From Flavobacterium pectinovorum (GTDB lineage: Bacteria > Bacteroidota > Bacteroidia > Flavobacteriales > Flavobacteriaceae), in NCBI RefSeq assembly GCF_022802975.1, contig NZ_JAFEVZ010000005.1:62001-126000 (forward strand): 64,000 nt of DNA, given 5' to 3'. The number at the start of each line of letters is the position of its first letter. Within the stretch, counting starts at the first letter, position 1. The notes under the pieces are model-generated. The model saw nothing but the letters and a program-made list of their open reading frames with translations, was not told the DNA's origin and ran no database searches. Positions 16,311 through 25,277 of the stretch are shown piece by piece. The translations under genes and the position numbers were made by a program.

Positions 16311-17510
16311 ATGAAATTACGCTCAACAGAAAGTTTATGGCCCCTAAAACATGCTATGGACACGAGTTACCCGTCTATAGATTCTGATATTGATACCGAA
16401 ATTTTAATCATTGGAGGCGGAATTACCGGAGCTTTAATAGCCTATCGGCTTATTAATGAAGGTAAAAAGATCGTATTGGCTGACCGCCGTGATATTTGCA
16501 ACGGAAGTACCGCAGCGAGTACCGCTCTGCTGCAATATGAAATTGATGTTGCACTACATGAACTAATAAATTTAAGAGGAGCTGAATGTGCTGTTGACAG
16601 TTATCGGAATGGAAAAAAAGCCATTTTTGACCTGCGAAAGATTATTGACGATATAAAAAGTGACTGCCAGTTTGAATTTAAAAAAAGCATCTATTTCTGC
16701 TCGTTAAAAAAAGATATTCCGTTTTTAAAAAGTGAATTTAGTGCCCGAAAAGAGCATGGTTTTGATATAAACTGGCTAGAAAAATGGGATCTGGAAAAAA
16801 TTGGTTTAAATGCCATTGCAGCCATAGAATCAAAAACAGCAGCCGTAATGGATCCGTACAGGCTTGCACAGGATTTATTTCTTTATTGCGAAAAAAAAGG
16901 AGTGAAGATTTTTGACCGGACCAATATTATTTCGACAGAAAAACAAAAAGAAAAAATGATTGCCCGCACTCAAAATAAATACACCATAACAGCCAATCAT
17001 ATTATACATTGCAGCGGTTATGAAAGTACAGAAACACTTAAAGAGAAAGTTGTCGATCTTAAAAGTACTTACGTTATCGCATCAGAAAATATTCCTGAAT
17101 TACCTGCTGCATTTAAAAATTGTATTTTTTGGGATACTTCAAAGCCCTATTTATATTTTAGGTCAACTGCTGACAATAGAGTTATTATGGGAGGTGGCGA
17201 TGAAAATTTTAAAGATCCTGTAAAACGTGATAAATTATTACCCCGTAAAGAGCAATTTCTTTTGCATAAATTTCAAAAAAAGTTTCCGAAAATTAATTTT
17301 AAAACAGATTATTCCTGGGCGGGTACTTTTGGTGAAACTAAAGACGGCCTCCCTTATTTTGGAAAACCAAATCCAGATGTAAACGAACATTACGTTTTAG
17401 GATTTGGAGGTAATGGAATAACTTTCAGCGTTATGGCAATGAATTCTATTTTACATTCTATAAAAAACAAACCCCACAAAGATTTAGAATATTATCGATT
17501 TGGAAGGTAA
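16311..17510 (+). CDS. FAD-dependent oxidoreductase, DAO family
   Basis: The 399-aa cytoplasmic flavoprotein has an N-terminal Rossmann FAD motif (EILIIGGGITGALIAYRL, about residues 29-46). A GSTAASTALLQYEID segment typical of glycine-oxidase-like DAO enzymes follows. The C-terminal FAD-contacting region is GLPYFGKPNP ... GFGGNGITFSVMA. The substrate, an amine or amino acid, is not predictable. A TTG at 16293 would add six residues, but ATG 16311 is preferred. It begins 38 bp after mlaD, so it may be read from the same transcript, though a functional link is not obvious. Confidence 0.85.
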   Translation: MKLRSTESLWPLKHAMDTSYPSIDSDIDTEILIIGGGITGALIAYRLINEGKKIVLADRRDICNGSTAASTALLQYEIDVALHELINLRGAECAVDSYRNGKKAIFDLRKIIDDIKSDCQFEFKKSIYFCSLKKDIPFLKSEFSARKEHGFDINWLEKWDLEKIGLNAIAAIESKTAAVMDPYRLAQDLFLYCEKKGVKIFDRTNIISTEKQKEKMIARTQNKYTITANHIIHCSGYESTETLKEKVVDLKSTYVIASENIPELPAAFKNCIFWDTSKPYLYFRSTADNRVIMGGGDENFKDPVKRDKLLPRKEQFLLHKFQKKFPKINFKTDYSWAGTFGETKDGLPYFGKPNPDVNEHYVLGFGGNGITFSVMAMNSILHSIKNKPHKDLEYYRFGR

Positions 17511-17587
17511 TTTTAACTTGTTTAAATCTCAATTACTTCAAATTGGATAATCAAAATTTCGTTTGATTATTTGTATGGGAAAATAAA

Positions 17588-17685
17588 TATCTTTGAGAAA
17601 ATAATATGAAGTAAATATTCGCTTATATATCTAAAATTGGATAGATTGGCGAATGTTTATTTCGTATATATACACGTTGTGTGCC
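17588..17685 (+). repeat. cassette-leader-like repeat, copy A
   Basis: A TATCTTTG -7 element (17588-17595) is followed by an imperfect hairpin (AAATATTCGC with GCGAATGTTT) and ends in GTTGTGTGCC (17676-17685), 5 bp before the next ATG. Most of it recurs at 53427-53533 before another hypothetical gene (GGATAGAT, GCGAATGTTTATTTCG, GTTGTG-GCC shared). It may be a mobile cassette border or a promoter-leader module. Confidence 0.55.
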
Positions 17686-17690
17686 ATTTC

Positions 17691-18221
17691 ATGAAAACAT
17701 CGGTAAAAATAACAATCTTGATAATCCTTGTAATAGTTGATTTTATTGCATTATCAATTTATACTCAAAAATTAAAACTTGATCCTAGTGTAGCAATCGG
17801 AATTATTGTTATCGCACTTTTTATTTTTATAGTAAATATTTTAATCGCAGTTTTTTTTCTAATCTTTAAAAAACCATCCCTAACTGGATTATTTGTATTA
17901 AACGCATTCTTAGCGTCAGCAATATCAGTTTATGTATTTGAAAAAGAAATGAAAAAACAAAGTAACTTACTTTCTGAAAGTTGGCAATTTCAGAAAAATG
18001 ATACCGTTTTTAGTCTTACCAGATGGAAAAAGCGAAATGAATTTAGTATGAATTATAGTTTATCGCCTGGTTCATCTTCAGGATTTCTCGATGGCAAATA
18101 TTTTAAAGAAAATAATTCTTGGATTTTGGTAACAGATTCAACAAAAATGAAAATTGAGAATAATGTTTTAATTGGATTTAGAAAACCAGCTGATACTATA
18201 AGAATGCTCAAAGATGAATAG
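17691..18221 (+). CDS. hypothetical membrane protein in a cassette-like setting
   Basis: From ATG 17691 the protein has 176 aa. Three hydrophobic segments (about 5-25, 32-60 and 64-85) are followed by a hydrophilic C-terminal half (WQFQKNDTVFSLTRWKKRNEF onward). The family is not recognised. An upstream ATG at 17637 would place coding sequence inside the shared repeat, so 17691 is preferred. The gene is framed by inverted 10-mers, GTTGTGTGCC before and GGCACACAAC after. Confidence 0.6.
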   Translation: MKTSVKITILIILVIVDFIALSIYTQKLKLDPSVAIGIIVIALFIFIVNILIAVFFLIFKKPSLTGLFVLNAFLASAISVYVFEKEMKKQSNLLSESWQFQKNDTVFSLTRWKKRNEFSMNYSLSPGSSSGFLDGKYFKENNSWILVTDSTKMKIENNVLIGFRKPADTIRMLKDE

Positions 18222-18225
18222 AAAC

Positions 18226-18299
18226 GGCACACAACAGCACTTATAACTTTAAAAATCAGAATCTTGATGAAAATATTCCGATATTTAAAGCGTATAAGT
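18226..18299 (+). repeat. inverted boundary downstream of the cassette-like gene
   Basis: GGCACACAAC (18226-18235) is the exact reverse complement of 17676-17685. A small inverted pair ACTTATA (18239-18245) / TATAAGT (18293-18299) follows. The order resembles the left half of an integron attC site, but no integrase is in the window. The rest, to 18483, holds only a short frame reading toward the flavin reductase gene that I do not trust. Confidence 0.4.
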
Positions 18300-18483
18300 A
18301 GAAGTTCTAATTTTATGTAAAAAAGGATTTTATATTGGCTTTTTCAAAGTAAAAAATACTCAAAATACACGTCTCGCACAATTAGCAAATTTAGGAGATT
18401 AGCCTGTTTTATACTATTTTCGTATGGGCGAGAATATTCGTCTTCATAAGATGTTAACTGAGCGAGATGCTGGAATAGTAGTA

Positions 18484-19104
18484 TTAATCTGGAAACCATC
18501 TATCAATCAAAGTTTTTATTTCCAGTTTCGCATTTTCAAGAATCGAATTTAATTGGTCTCTATTTTGGTCAACCCCAAAAGCCGAAATCTGTTCTGAAGA
18601 AATACCCATAAAATCAAAATTTTGTTTTATTGTAGCTGAAGCAAATTCCTTGATAGTATCGGAATTATGATAATCGAATCCACTAACTACTATTGATAAA
18701 GCTTTTTTATCTTTACAAAGACCACTAAACCCTGTTTCAGGGCTAAAAGAAAATGTCTTATCACTAACGACAATAGCATCGATCCAAGCCTTTACTGTTG
18801 CCGGCATTGTAAAATTGTAAATAGGAAAAGCCAATACAATATTATCAGCTGCAAGAACTTCATCTATAAGTTTATGATGATTAGACAGCGTTAAGAGTTC
18901 TGTTTCTGAAAAGTCTCTTTTTCCCATATTCCATTCCATTATTAAATTCAAATTTTTCTCTAATAATAATTCCGGTGGAGTTTCAGCTAAATTTAAATGT
19001 TTTATTTCTGTTTTTCCTTTTGCCAGTTCCACAAATTCATCAAATAAAATTTGGGTGTAAGAGCCTTTTCTGGGTGTGTAGTTTACAACTAATGTTTTTC
19101 TCAT
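18484..19104 (-). CDS. FMN-dependent NAD(P)H quinone/azo reductase (AzoR-like flavodoxin fold)
   Basis: The 206-aa cytoplasmic flavoprotein reduces quinones, azo compounds or related acceptors with NAD(P)H. It has an N-terminal strand LVVNYTPRKGSYT (phosphate-binding loop of FMN), the central AFPIYNFTMPATVKAWIDAI (residues about 93-112, the AzoR/MdaB hallmark) and a later VVSGFDYH segment. It is divergent from a LysR gene with 80 bp between their starts, so that regulator probably controls it. Confidence 0.85.
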   Translation of the reverse strand: MRKTLVVNYTPRKGSYTQILFDEFVELAKGKTEIKHLNLAETPPELLLEKNLNLIMEWNMGKRDFSETELLTLSNHHKLIDEVLAADNIVLAFPIYNFTMPATVKAWIDAIVVSDKTFSFSPETGFSGLCKDKKALSIVVSGFDYHNSDTIKEFASATIKQNFDFMGISSEQISAFGVDQNRDQLNSILENAKLEIKTLIDRWFPD

Positions 19105-19184
19105 TTTTTCTATTTTTTTACAAATATAGAGTCAACACATTAATAATTTTAATTATTTTTGTTTGCTTATTTATAATATATGTT

Positions 19185-20075
19185 ATGATTAATTTAGAAT
19201 GGCTGAGAACTTTTAGCGCTATATATGAATGTAAAAATATAACAGAAGCTTCAAAAAAGTTGAATATGACGCAACCTGGAGTTAGTAAACATTTATTTGC
19301 TCTGGAAAGCCATATTGGAAAAAAACTATTTGAAAGAACTACACGGAAATTAGCACCTACTGAATATGGGAAATTTTTATATTCACAAATTAATAATCCA
19401 TTAAGTGAATTAGAAAAAGTAGAATATTATTCAGGTCAAAGAACAAAAAAACAACGATCTGCAATAACAATTGGCTGTACCACAGACTTTTTCAGGAAAG
19501 AATTAATACATCACATTTATACTTTTGACATGTATATAGTGACCCAATTTGGAAATGAAAAAGAATTGATTGAAGCTCTTGAAATGGAAAAAATTCAATT
19601 ATTGGTTGGAATAAAAAAACACGATACTTACGACCATCAATTCACATACTTAAAGAATGAAGAGTTAGAATTAATTTGCTCCAACTCTATTGTTATTCCA
19701 GAGAATATTGAAAAAAATGATACGCAATTCATCACATGGCTACAAAAACAAACCTGGTTTACCTATGACAATAACCAAAATGATATAAAAAAATTCTGGG
19801 ATTCCAGATTTAATACTAATCCTAAAATAGTTCCAAGATATATTTTACCGTCTTATTTGGACATAATAGAAACTTTAAAAAATAATAGCGGATTTAGTAT
19901 CGTTCCTAAACATTTATGTGATGACGAGTTAGACAAAAATTTAATTAAAGCCCCCATTAAGTCTTCTAAAATAATAGAGCAAAAACTATTTTATTCATTC
20001 AAGCTGAAGAATAATAACCTGAAAGAAATTAACCTTTTTATAGAGAAGATGAAAAAAAATAATGACTGCTTCTAG
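19185..20075 (+). CDS. LysR-family transcriptional regulator
   Basis: From ATG 19185 the protein has 296 aa. The N-terminal LysR helix-turn-helix is clear (EWLRTFSAIYECKNITEASK with MTQPGVSKHLFALE, residues about 4-45). It is followed by FERTTRKLAPTEYG and a periplasmic-binding-protein-like effector domain. Frames starting upstream (18975) would add 70 hydrophobic residues that do not belong to the family. The gene is divergent from the AzoR-like reductase, the classic LysR-target layout. Confidence 0.88.
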   Translation: MINLEWLRTFSAIYECKNITEASKKLNMTQPGVSKHLFALESHIGKKLFERTTRKLAPTEYGKFLYSQINNPLSELEKVEYYSGQRTKKQRSAITIGCTTDFFRKELIHHIYTFDMYIVTQFGNEKELIEALEMEKIQLLVGIKKHDTYDHQFTYLKNEELELICSNSIVIPENIEKNDTQFITWLQKQTWFTYDNNQNDIKKFWDSRFNTNPKIVPRYILPSYLDIIETLKNNSGFSIVPKHLCDDELDKNLIKAPIKSSKIIEQKLFYSFKLKNNNLKEINLFIEKMKKNNDCF

Positions 20076-20116
20076 CAGGGGCTCTAAACAAATCTTAGTA
20101 TCTCAAAGTTCTTAAA

Positions 20117-21142
20117 TTATGCTGTAATAGCCAGCTGATTTTGACTGAATTTGTATTCCTTTGGGCTACAGTTAAATTTTTGTTTGAAGATTTTAGAAAA
20201 ATAACTTCTACTGGTAAAACCGATACAATAGACGATTTCGGAAATATTTAATTCGGAATTTTTAATTAAAATTTCGGCTTTTAAAATTCGCCTGTGCGTG
20301 ATAAAATCATTTACCGTTCGGCCATGAATCATTTTAAAACCTTCTTGTAGTTTGTTTGGTGATAAACCCGATTTCTTGCTAAGCGATTTAATGGTAAATT
20401 GCTCTTCGGGAGTTTCTTTTATAAGGTCTGAAAGCTTTTTTATTTCTTCCATTTCTTTTAGTGTAAGGCAGTTTGTTTCTTTCAAACAATTATTCATATC
20501 ATCAGAATGCTGCTGAATTTCCATTGCCAGTATAATTTTCAAAATACCCTCTTTTAATAAATTACGAACAATTCCGGTTTGGGTAACGGCATTTAACTGC
20601 TCTATTTTTTCGGCTATTTTTAAATTGTAAGAACCTACATAGAAAAAATTATCTGAAAGGTTCTTTTCGAAAAAAGTTTCTTTTACTTTAAGATTGAAAA
20701 AATTATTCTCTAATGAGTCAGCATTTTGAGTTCCTACCACAATTAAAGTAACTTTGGTATTGGTATTTTTTTCAAAAAACAAAATATTATCTTCATCTTG
20801 TCTGGATGAAACAATAGCTGTCTGGAACTTTTTCAATTTTCTTTCAACTCCTGACATTCCAAAACTGTGAGATAAATTCCCTTTGGAGCAATAAGCAAAA
20901 TAAACCGGCGAAATGTTTGGATTCCCAATACAGATTCTTACATCTTCAGAAAAAATCATATCAAATTGTAAACAGGAAACAGAATCACTAAACGAAGAAC
21001 CAATAATGGTACCTTTTGCAAAATCACTGCTGACTTCAAGAGTATATTCATCTGAATCAAAAATTATTTCCCCTCCTAAACTTATCGTCAGTGCTTCAAA
21101 TATATTCTTGATTTTATCGTTATGTATCGTTACTATTTTCAT
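20117..21142 (-). CDS. AraC-family transcriptional regulator
   Basis: The 341-aa protein has an N-terminal region of about 230 residues, not recognised, that probably senses a ligand. The C-terminal AraC/XylS double helix-turn-helix covers about 235-332 (FTIKSLSKKSGLSPNKLQEGF, then ISEIVYCIGFTSRSYFSKIF and KFNCSPKEY). The ATG at 21142 follows a CAGGG sequence; a TTG at 21163 would add seven residues. It stands alone, convergent with the LysR gene. Target genes are unknown. Confidence 0.88.
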   Translation of the reverse strand: MKIVTIHNDKIKNIFEALTISLGGEIIFDSDEYTLEVSSDFAKGTIIGSSFSDSVSCLQFDMIFSEDVRICIGNPNISPVYFAYCSKGNLSHSFGMSGVERKLKKFQTAIVSSRQDEDNILFFEKNTNTKVTLIVVGTQNADSLENNFFNLKVKETFFEKNLSDNFFYVGSYNLKIAEKIEQLNAVTQTGIVRNLLKEGILKIILAMEIQQHSDDMNNCLKETNCLTLKEMEEIKKLSDLIKETPEEQFTIKSLSKKSGLSPNKLQEGFKMIHGRTVNDFITHRRILKAEILIKNSELNISEIVYCIGFTSRSYFSKIFKQKFNCSPKEYKFSQNQLAITA

Positions 21143-21316
21143 TTTTCCCTGATTTAAATTCAAAAAAATTATCTTTATAAATTAAAGAAGTAGGTTTAAT
21201 TTATTTTTAATTATAATCTGAAATTCAAAATTCGCTCAAAACGCTGCCAAATGTGTTATATAATTTCTGAGATTTGTTTTATAATTACCTCCAAATGATT
21301 TTTTAGCTTATTAAAT

Positions 21317-21811
21317 ATGAAAAGTTTTTCTTTTGCCCCAATCGCTTCAAATGATGCAACTGTCTTAATTCTGGGGACGATGCCAGGTACAAAATCGCTT
21401 GAGACACAACAATATTACGGTCACGCACAAAATAATTTCTGGCGGTTTATGTTTGAAATTTTAAATGAAGATTTCACCCAGGATTACGAAAACAAAAAAA
21501 CACTTTTAATTAAAAACAAAATTGCCTTATGGGATGTATTACAATTTTGTGAAAGAATTGGAAGTCTGGACAGCGCGATTAAAAATGAAGTCCCGAATGA
21601 TTTCGAACAATTTTTAAGGCAGCATCCTAATATTAAAACTATTCTTTTTAACGGACAGAAAGCTGCTGCCTTTTTTAAAAAACATGTTTCCGTAAAAGAT
21701 AACAAGTATCAGTTCATACTATTGCCATCTACAAGTCCGGCCAATGCGGGGAAACCATTCGAATCAAAATTAAATGAATGGAAAATCATTCGTGAATTTA
21801 TAAAATACTAA
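21317..21811 (+). CDS. hypoxanthine-DNA glycosylase (UDG superfamily, family 6 type)
   Basis: The 164-aa DNA repair enzyme is predicted to excise deaminated adenine (hypoxanthine) from DNA. Motif 1 is LILGTMPGTKSLETQQYYGH (about 17-36), followed by NNFWRF as in this family. Motif 2 near the C-terminus is LPSTSPAN. The length is right for the single-domain family. It is monocistronic and ends near a strong hairpin. Confidence 0.85.
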   Translation: MKSFSFAPIASNDATVLILGTMPGTKSLETQQYYGHAQNNFWRFMFEILNEDFTQDYENKKTLLIKNKIALWDVLQFCERIGSLDSAIKNEVPNDFEQFLRQHPNIKTILFNGQKAAAFFKKHVSVKDNKYQFILLPSTSPANAGKPFESKLNEWKIIREFIKY

Positions 21812-21935
21812 ATTATAATACATTAAAAACTTGAAAAAATCAGCATCCAAAACGCTTCAAAAAGACTGAATTCCAAAACATACAAAATTTAGATTTACTT
21901 TTCTGATGATTTAATTTTATTCATAGTAATAAACA

Positions 21936-21972
21936 AAACAAGCCCGATCTTTTAAAGATAACGGGCTTGTTT
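21936..21972. terminator. terminator-like hairpin
   Basis: AAACAAGCCCG pairs perfectly with CGGGCTTGTTT. Tails are weak. It lies between the glycosylase gene and the convergent hydroxylase gene and could serve both. Confidence 0.7.
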
Positions 21973-22082
21973 GCTCTAACTAAAACTTGACTCAAACTAA
22001 CTTTTAAAATGCAGGGATTAAAAAATTTTTATATTTCTTAATCTTCGGTCAAAACAGAAATTTTCGAATGTCTTTCTATATT

Positions 22083-23306
22083 TCATTCCGAAATTTCCAA
22101 CTGAAGCACCACATTTTGATAATATTTACTAAGCGAAAACAACTGCTCCGCAAAAATCATAACAGCCAGCGGAATAAAGAAGAATGTCGTTAAATCTTCT
22201 TCATATAAAAAATAAGTGGTTACGATAAATATTCGGCCATATTCCAGATAATACATCCATTTTCGCTGTTCTAATAAAGCGCCGCAGTTTACTAATGTAA
22301 TTAGGATAAAAGCCAAAACAAAGACTTTATCAATCATGTCTAAAAGATCAAAATAATAAGTAAAAACTGTTAGTATCAGAGTACAGATTCCTAATTGGAT
22401 ATAAAGGTAATTTCTAAATCGCAGCCTTTGATGCGGATTGCTTTTATCCTGCAGAAAACGTTTTTCTAATATGGGCCTAATATCCTGATCCATGTGAGCC
22501 GGACTTCCAAAAACAGCTTTCCATCTGGCTTTAAAGCCTTTTGAGCGTTTCCATAATTCATAAATCTCAAAATAATAATGCGTATGCTGCCATAAAAAAC
22601 TATAACTTTTTAACGGATGGGTTAAACCGTATTTTGGTTTCTCTTCTTCCTCTTGAAAAGTGCCAAAAATACGGTCCCAAAAAGTAAACATATCGCCGTA
22701 ATTTTTATCCAGGTATTTTTCGTCAGATGCATGATGAACACCATGAATTGAAGGTGTTACAAAAACGTATTCGAGCCATTTTATTTTGCCTATAAGCTGT
22801 GTATGTGTAAAAAAGGAATAGGCGCCATGAACAATCAGCATTGTGATAACCATAGCCGGATGAAAGCCTACAAAAGGAAGAATACACCAAAATCCTGTTC
22901 TCACAATCGCCTGAAAGGTAGTAATTCTGGCTGCAGCGGTAAAATTAAATTCTTCACTATGATGATGTACAATATGCGCTGCCCAGAAAAAATTAACCTC
23001 GTGTCCGAGTCTGTGGTACCAATACCAGACAAAATCAGTTGCGAGAATTAAGGCAACCCAAACAAAAAAATTACCCGGAATATCTAATAATCGGTAATTA
23101 TCATAAATAAAATAATACAGCTGATAAAAACTTGCTGCCACAAAAAGATTAATTAATCTTTCTGCAATACCCACACTAATGTTCGAAACAGAGCTTTCGT
23201 AATTGAAAATCTCCGGTTTTTTTCTGCGCTGTATCAATTTATATTCCAAAAATAAAAAAATGAAAAACGCAGGCATAGCGAACGCGAGAAAATTAATATG
23301 TTCCAT
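22083..23306 (-). CDS. sterol-desaturase/fatty-acid-hydroxylase family membrane protein (AGMO-like)
   Basis: The 407-aa integral membrane di-iron oxygenase resembles alkylglycerol monooxygenase and other members of the fatty acid hydroxylase superfamily. The His boxes are all visible: WYWYHRLGHE (HxxxH), HIVHHHSEEFN (HxxHH) and a third, SIHGVHHASDEKYLDKNYGD. About seven to eight hydrophobic segments flank them, with an extra C-terminal membrane block beyond the catalytic core. The substrate is probably a lipid; ether-lipid cleavage is only an analogy. Confidence 0.83.
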   Translation of the reverse strand: MEHINFLAFAMPAFFIFLFLEYKLIQRRKKPEIFNYESSVSNISVGIAERLINLFVAASFYQLYYFIYDNYRLLDIPGNFFVWVALILATDFVWYWYHRLGHEVNFFWAAHIVHHHSEEFNFTAAARITTFQAIVRTGFWCILPFVGFHPAMVITMLIVHGAYSFFTHTQLIGKIKWLEYVFVTPSIHGVHHASDEKYLDKNYGDMFTFWDRIFGTFQEEEEKPKYGLTHPLKSYSFLWQHTHYYFEIYELWKRSKGFKARWKAVFGSPAHMDQDIRPILEKRFLQDKSNPHQRLRFRNYLYIQLGICTLILTVFTYYFDLLDMIDKVFVLAFILITLVNCGALLEQRKWMYYLEYGRIFIVTTYFLYEEDLTTFFFIPLAVMIFAEQLFSLSKYYQNVVLQLEISE

Positions 23307-23401
23307 TTTTAAAAAATCCCTTTTGACTGATAAACAACTTATTTATAATTCCATTTAATATTTATGTAAAAAGATATTTTCATTAGGTACTATTTCTAAT
23401 T

Positions 23402-23589
23402 AAACCTTTGGGTGTAATTATTAAAAGCGTCAGAACGAGTGTTTTTTGTGTAGAGAAACGGAACAAAAAATGTATCGAGAACCGTTTTTAATGATAATTT
23501 TTCTGTTCTAGATACAATCCCGATGAAAAATCGGGATCACTCGAACTGACGAAAATTATCATCAAAAACTAATTATACCTAGCGGGTTA
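23402..23589 (-). repeat. ~185-bp dispersed hairpin repeat, inverted copy
   Basis: This is the reverse complement of the 13638-13824 unit, with the same ends (AAACCTTTGGGTGTAATTA / TAATTATACCTAGCGGGTT), CACTCGAACTGACG arm and ATCCCGAT/ATCGGGAT mini-hairpin. It lies between the gdhA stop and the hydroxylase start and fills most of that 325-bp gap. Confidence 0.8.
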
Positions 23590-23631
23590 ATACCTAATGA
23601 AAATATTCTTTTTCTTAATTAGCCTCAACTC

Positions 23632-24918
23632 TTAATTCTGTTTGAATTTTGGTTCGGTCAACGCCACTTCTTTTACTGATTGCGTATCGGCGACTTTTTG
23701 TAAAGCAATTACATAAGCTGCAATTCGGGGCGTAACTTTATGCTTGTCAGCAATTCTAAAAACAGTTTCAAAACCTTTTTCGAGTATATCTTCTAAACGC
23801 TTGTTTATTTGATGAATTCGCCAGGATTCTAAAAGTGAGTTTTGAAGCCACTCGAAATAAGATACTGTTACCCCTCCGGCATTTGCCAGAATATCCGGAA
23901 CAACCAAAACATTGTTGTCGTGCAATATTTGATCCGCATCTGAAGAAACCGGGCCATTTGCACCTTCTACAATAACTTTTGCTTTAATCTCTCTTGCATT
24001 TCTCTGCGTAATAACATCTTCTTTTGCAGCCGGAATCAATACATCAACTTCTAAAAGCAATAATTCCTCGTGTTTGATGGCAACCGAATTTGGATATCCC
24101 TTGATACTCTTATTATTCAGATTATAATACAAAATCAATTCCGGGATGTTAAGCCCGTCCGGATTGTAAAAAGCTTCTGAAACATCACTTACAGCAACAA
24201 CTTTTAATCCTTTTTCGTATAAAAATAAAGCCGAATGCAATCCTACATTTCCAAATCCCTGAATCGCAACTGTCGATTTTGCCGGACGCAGTTTTAATTT
24301 TTGAAGCGCCAGAAGTGTAATAATACTAACACCTCTTCCTGTAGCTTCTACCCTGCCCAAAGAACCTCCAGAATGCAAATGTTTTCCGGTTACAACTGCA
24401 TGAATCGTTTTACCGTGAACCAAAGAAAATTCATCCATTAGCCAGCCCATTTCATCTGGACCTGTACCCATGTCCGGTGCCGGAACATCTTTTTCAGGAC
24501 CAAAAATATCTGATAACCTTTTGGTATATGCTCTTGTAATTTTTTCTAATTCAGTCTTAGAATGGTTTCTTGGATCACAAATAATACCTCCTTTTGCTCC
24601 TCCAAAAGGGATTCCTGTCACCGCAGATTTCCATGTCATCCAGGCTGCCAGTGCTTTTACCTCATCAAGGTTTACAGCCGTATCATAACGAATTCCTCCT
24701 TTAGATGGCCCTAAAGCTGTATTGTGAATCACGCGATATCCTTCAAAATTCTGAGTTCTTCCGTTATCAAGTGTTATTGAAAAATTAACAACTATTTGCT
24801 TTTCAGGTCGCTGTAATTTTTGTCTGATAGATTCTTCAAGATTTAAAATATCGGCTGCGATATTAAAACGATCAATCATAGATTGAAAGGGATTCTGTTT
24901 AACTATTTCCAGGCTCAT
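23632..24918 (-). CDS. gdhA: glutamate dehydrogenase (Glu/Leu/Phe/Val dehydrogenase family)
   Basis: The 428-aa cytoplasmic enzyme interconverts glutamate and 2-oxoglutarate plus ammonia. The substrate-binding region reads LGPSKGGIRY ... TWKSAVTGIPFGGAKGGI, with the catalytic Lys region and DVPAPDMGT intact. The Rossmann motif is AIQGFGNVGLHSA. Length and the conserved VEGANGPVSSDAD fit hexameric GDH. Coenzyme choice is not certain. Upstream lies a long leader with two mini-ORFs and a terminator, suggesting attenuation. Confidence 0.9.
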   Translation of the reverse strand: MSLEIVKQNPFQSMIDRFNIAADILNLEESIRQKLQRPEKQIVVNFSITLDNGRTQNFEGYRVIHNTALGPSKGGIRYDTAVNLDEVKALAAWMTWKSAVTGIPFGGAKGGIICDPRNHSKTELEKITRAYTKRLSDIFGPEKDVPAPDMGTGPDEMGWLMDEFSLVHGKTIHAVVTGKHLHSGGSLGRVEATGRGVSIITLLALQKLKLRPAKSTVAIQGFGNVGLHSALFLYEKGLKVVAVSDVSEAFYNPDGLNIPELILYYNLNNKSIKGYPNSVAIKHEELLLLEVDVLIPAAKEDVITQRNAREIKAKVIVEGANGPVSSDADQILHDNNVLVVPDILANAGGVTVSYFEWLQNSLLESWRIHQINKRLEDILEKGFETVFRIADKHKVTPRIAAYVIALQKVADTQSVKEVALTEPKFKQN

Positions 24919-24968
24919 AATTTTTTAGTTTTAAGATTTTTATTCAATTAATTTTGAAATTTTATTTT

Positions 24969-25094
24969 TTACCATCTTCTGCTTATTACAAAAGAGTTCT
25001 TTATATTTTCCTGCGCCAAATTGCTGTAATTGCAACATGGAATTTTCATAAGGCAGCATTGCATCTGCATAATGGTGTATTTATTAGATCTCAT
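24969..25094 (-). CDS. candidate leader ORF 2: 41-aa peptide with paired cysteines
   Basis: ATG at 25094, TAA at 24969-24971, 50 nt before the gdhA start. The N-terminal half has MQMQCCLMKIPCC (residues 9-21), that is two Cys pairs and Met residues at 9, 11 and 16. The C-terminal half is ordinary and ends in SRRW. Low-complexity Cys/Met content just ahead of a structural gene is typical of regulatory leader peptides. Translation is not shown. It shares the CC-(L/M)-M-K pattern with leader ORF 1. Confidence 0.45.
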   Translation of the reverse strand: MRSNKYTIMQMQCCLMKIPCCNYSNLAQENIKNSFVISRRW

Positions 25095-25113
25095 ATCTAT
25101 GGTTTTAAATAAA

Positions 25114-25148
25114 TTCTAAAAAAAGCCTTTCATGTTGTATGAAAGGCT
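25114..25148 (-). terminator. attenuator-type terminator between the two leader ORFs of gdhA
   Basis: On the minus strand, AGCCTTTCAT pairs with ATGAAAGGCT around ACAAC, followed by seven T. The upstream side has 13 T. It lies 35 nt after the first leader ORF and 20 nt before the second, within the gdhA leader. It could instead serve as the distant terminator of the DMT transporter gene at 25390, 240 bp upstream on the same strand. Confidence 0.75.
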
Positions 25149-25182
25149 AAAAAAAAAAAAATAACTAACAAGTATTTCTCTA

Positions 25183-25269
25183 TTAACGCCAATTCAAGAC
25201 ATGTTTCATCATGCAGCACATCGTGAAGCTGCAATTGAAAGACATCATATTTAGACTATAGTTTCTCAT
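25183..25269 (-). CDS. candidate leader ORF 1: 28-aa Cys/Met-rich peptide
   Basis: ATG at 25269, TAA at 25183-25185. Of 28 residues, six are Met and three are Cys, with the run MCCMMK at 17-22 and MM at 8-9. A TAAATTTG -7 element ends 9 bp before the ATG, so the message would be almost leaderless and this ORF would be the first thing translated. A terminator hairpin follows 35 nt after its stop. This is the arrangement of an amino-acid-sensing leader peptide; function is inferred. Confidence 0.5.
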   Translation of the reverse strand: MRNYSLNMMSFNCSFTMCCMMKHVLNWR

Positions 25270-25277
25270 TGTTATGG

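Noticed and set aside
18424-18550. 42-codon plus-strand frame (MGENIRLHKMLTERD) after the cassette-like gene
   Set aside because: It runs into the 3' end of the AzoR-like gene on the other strand and has no supporting context; a decayed remnant is possible but not supportable.
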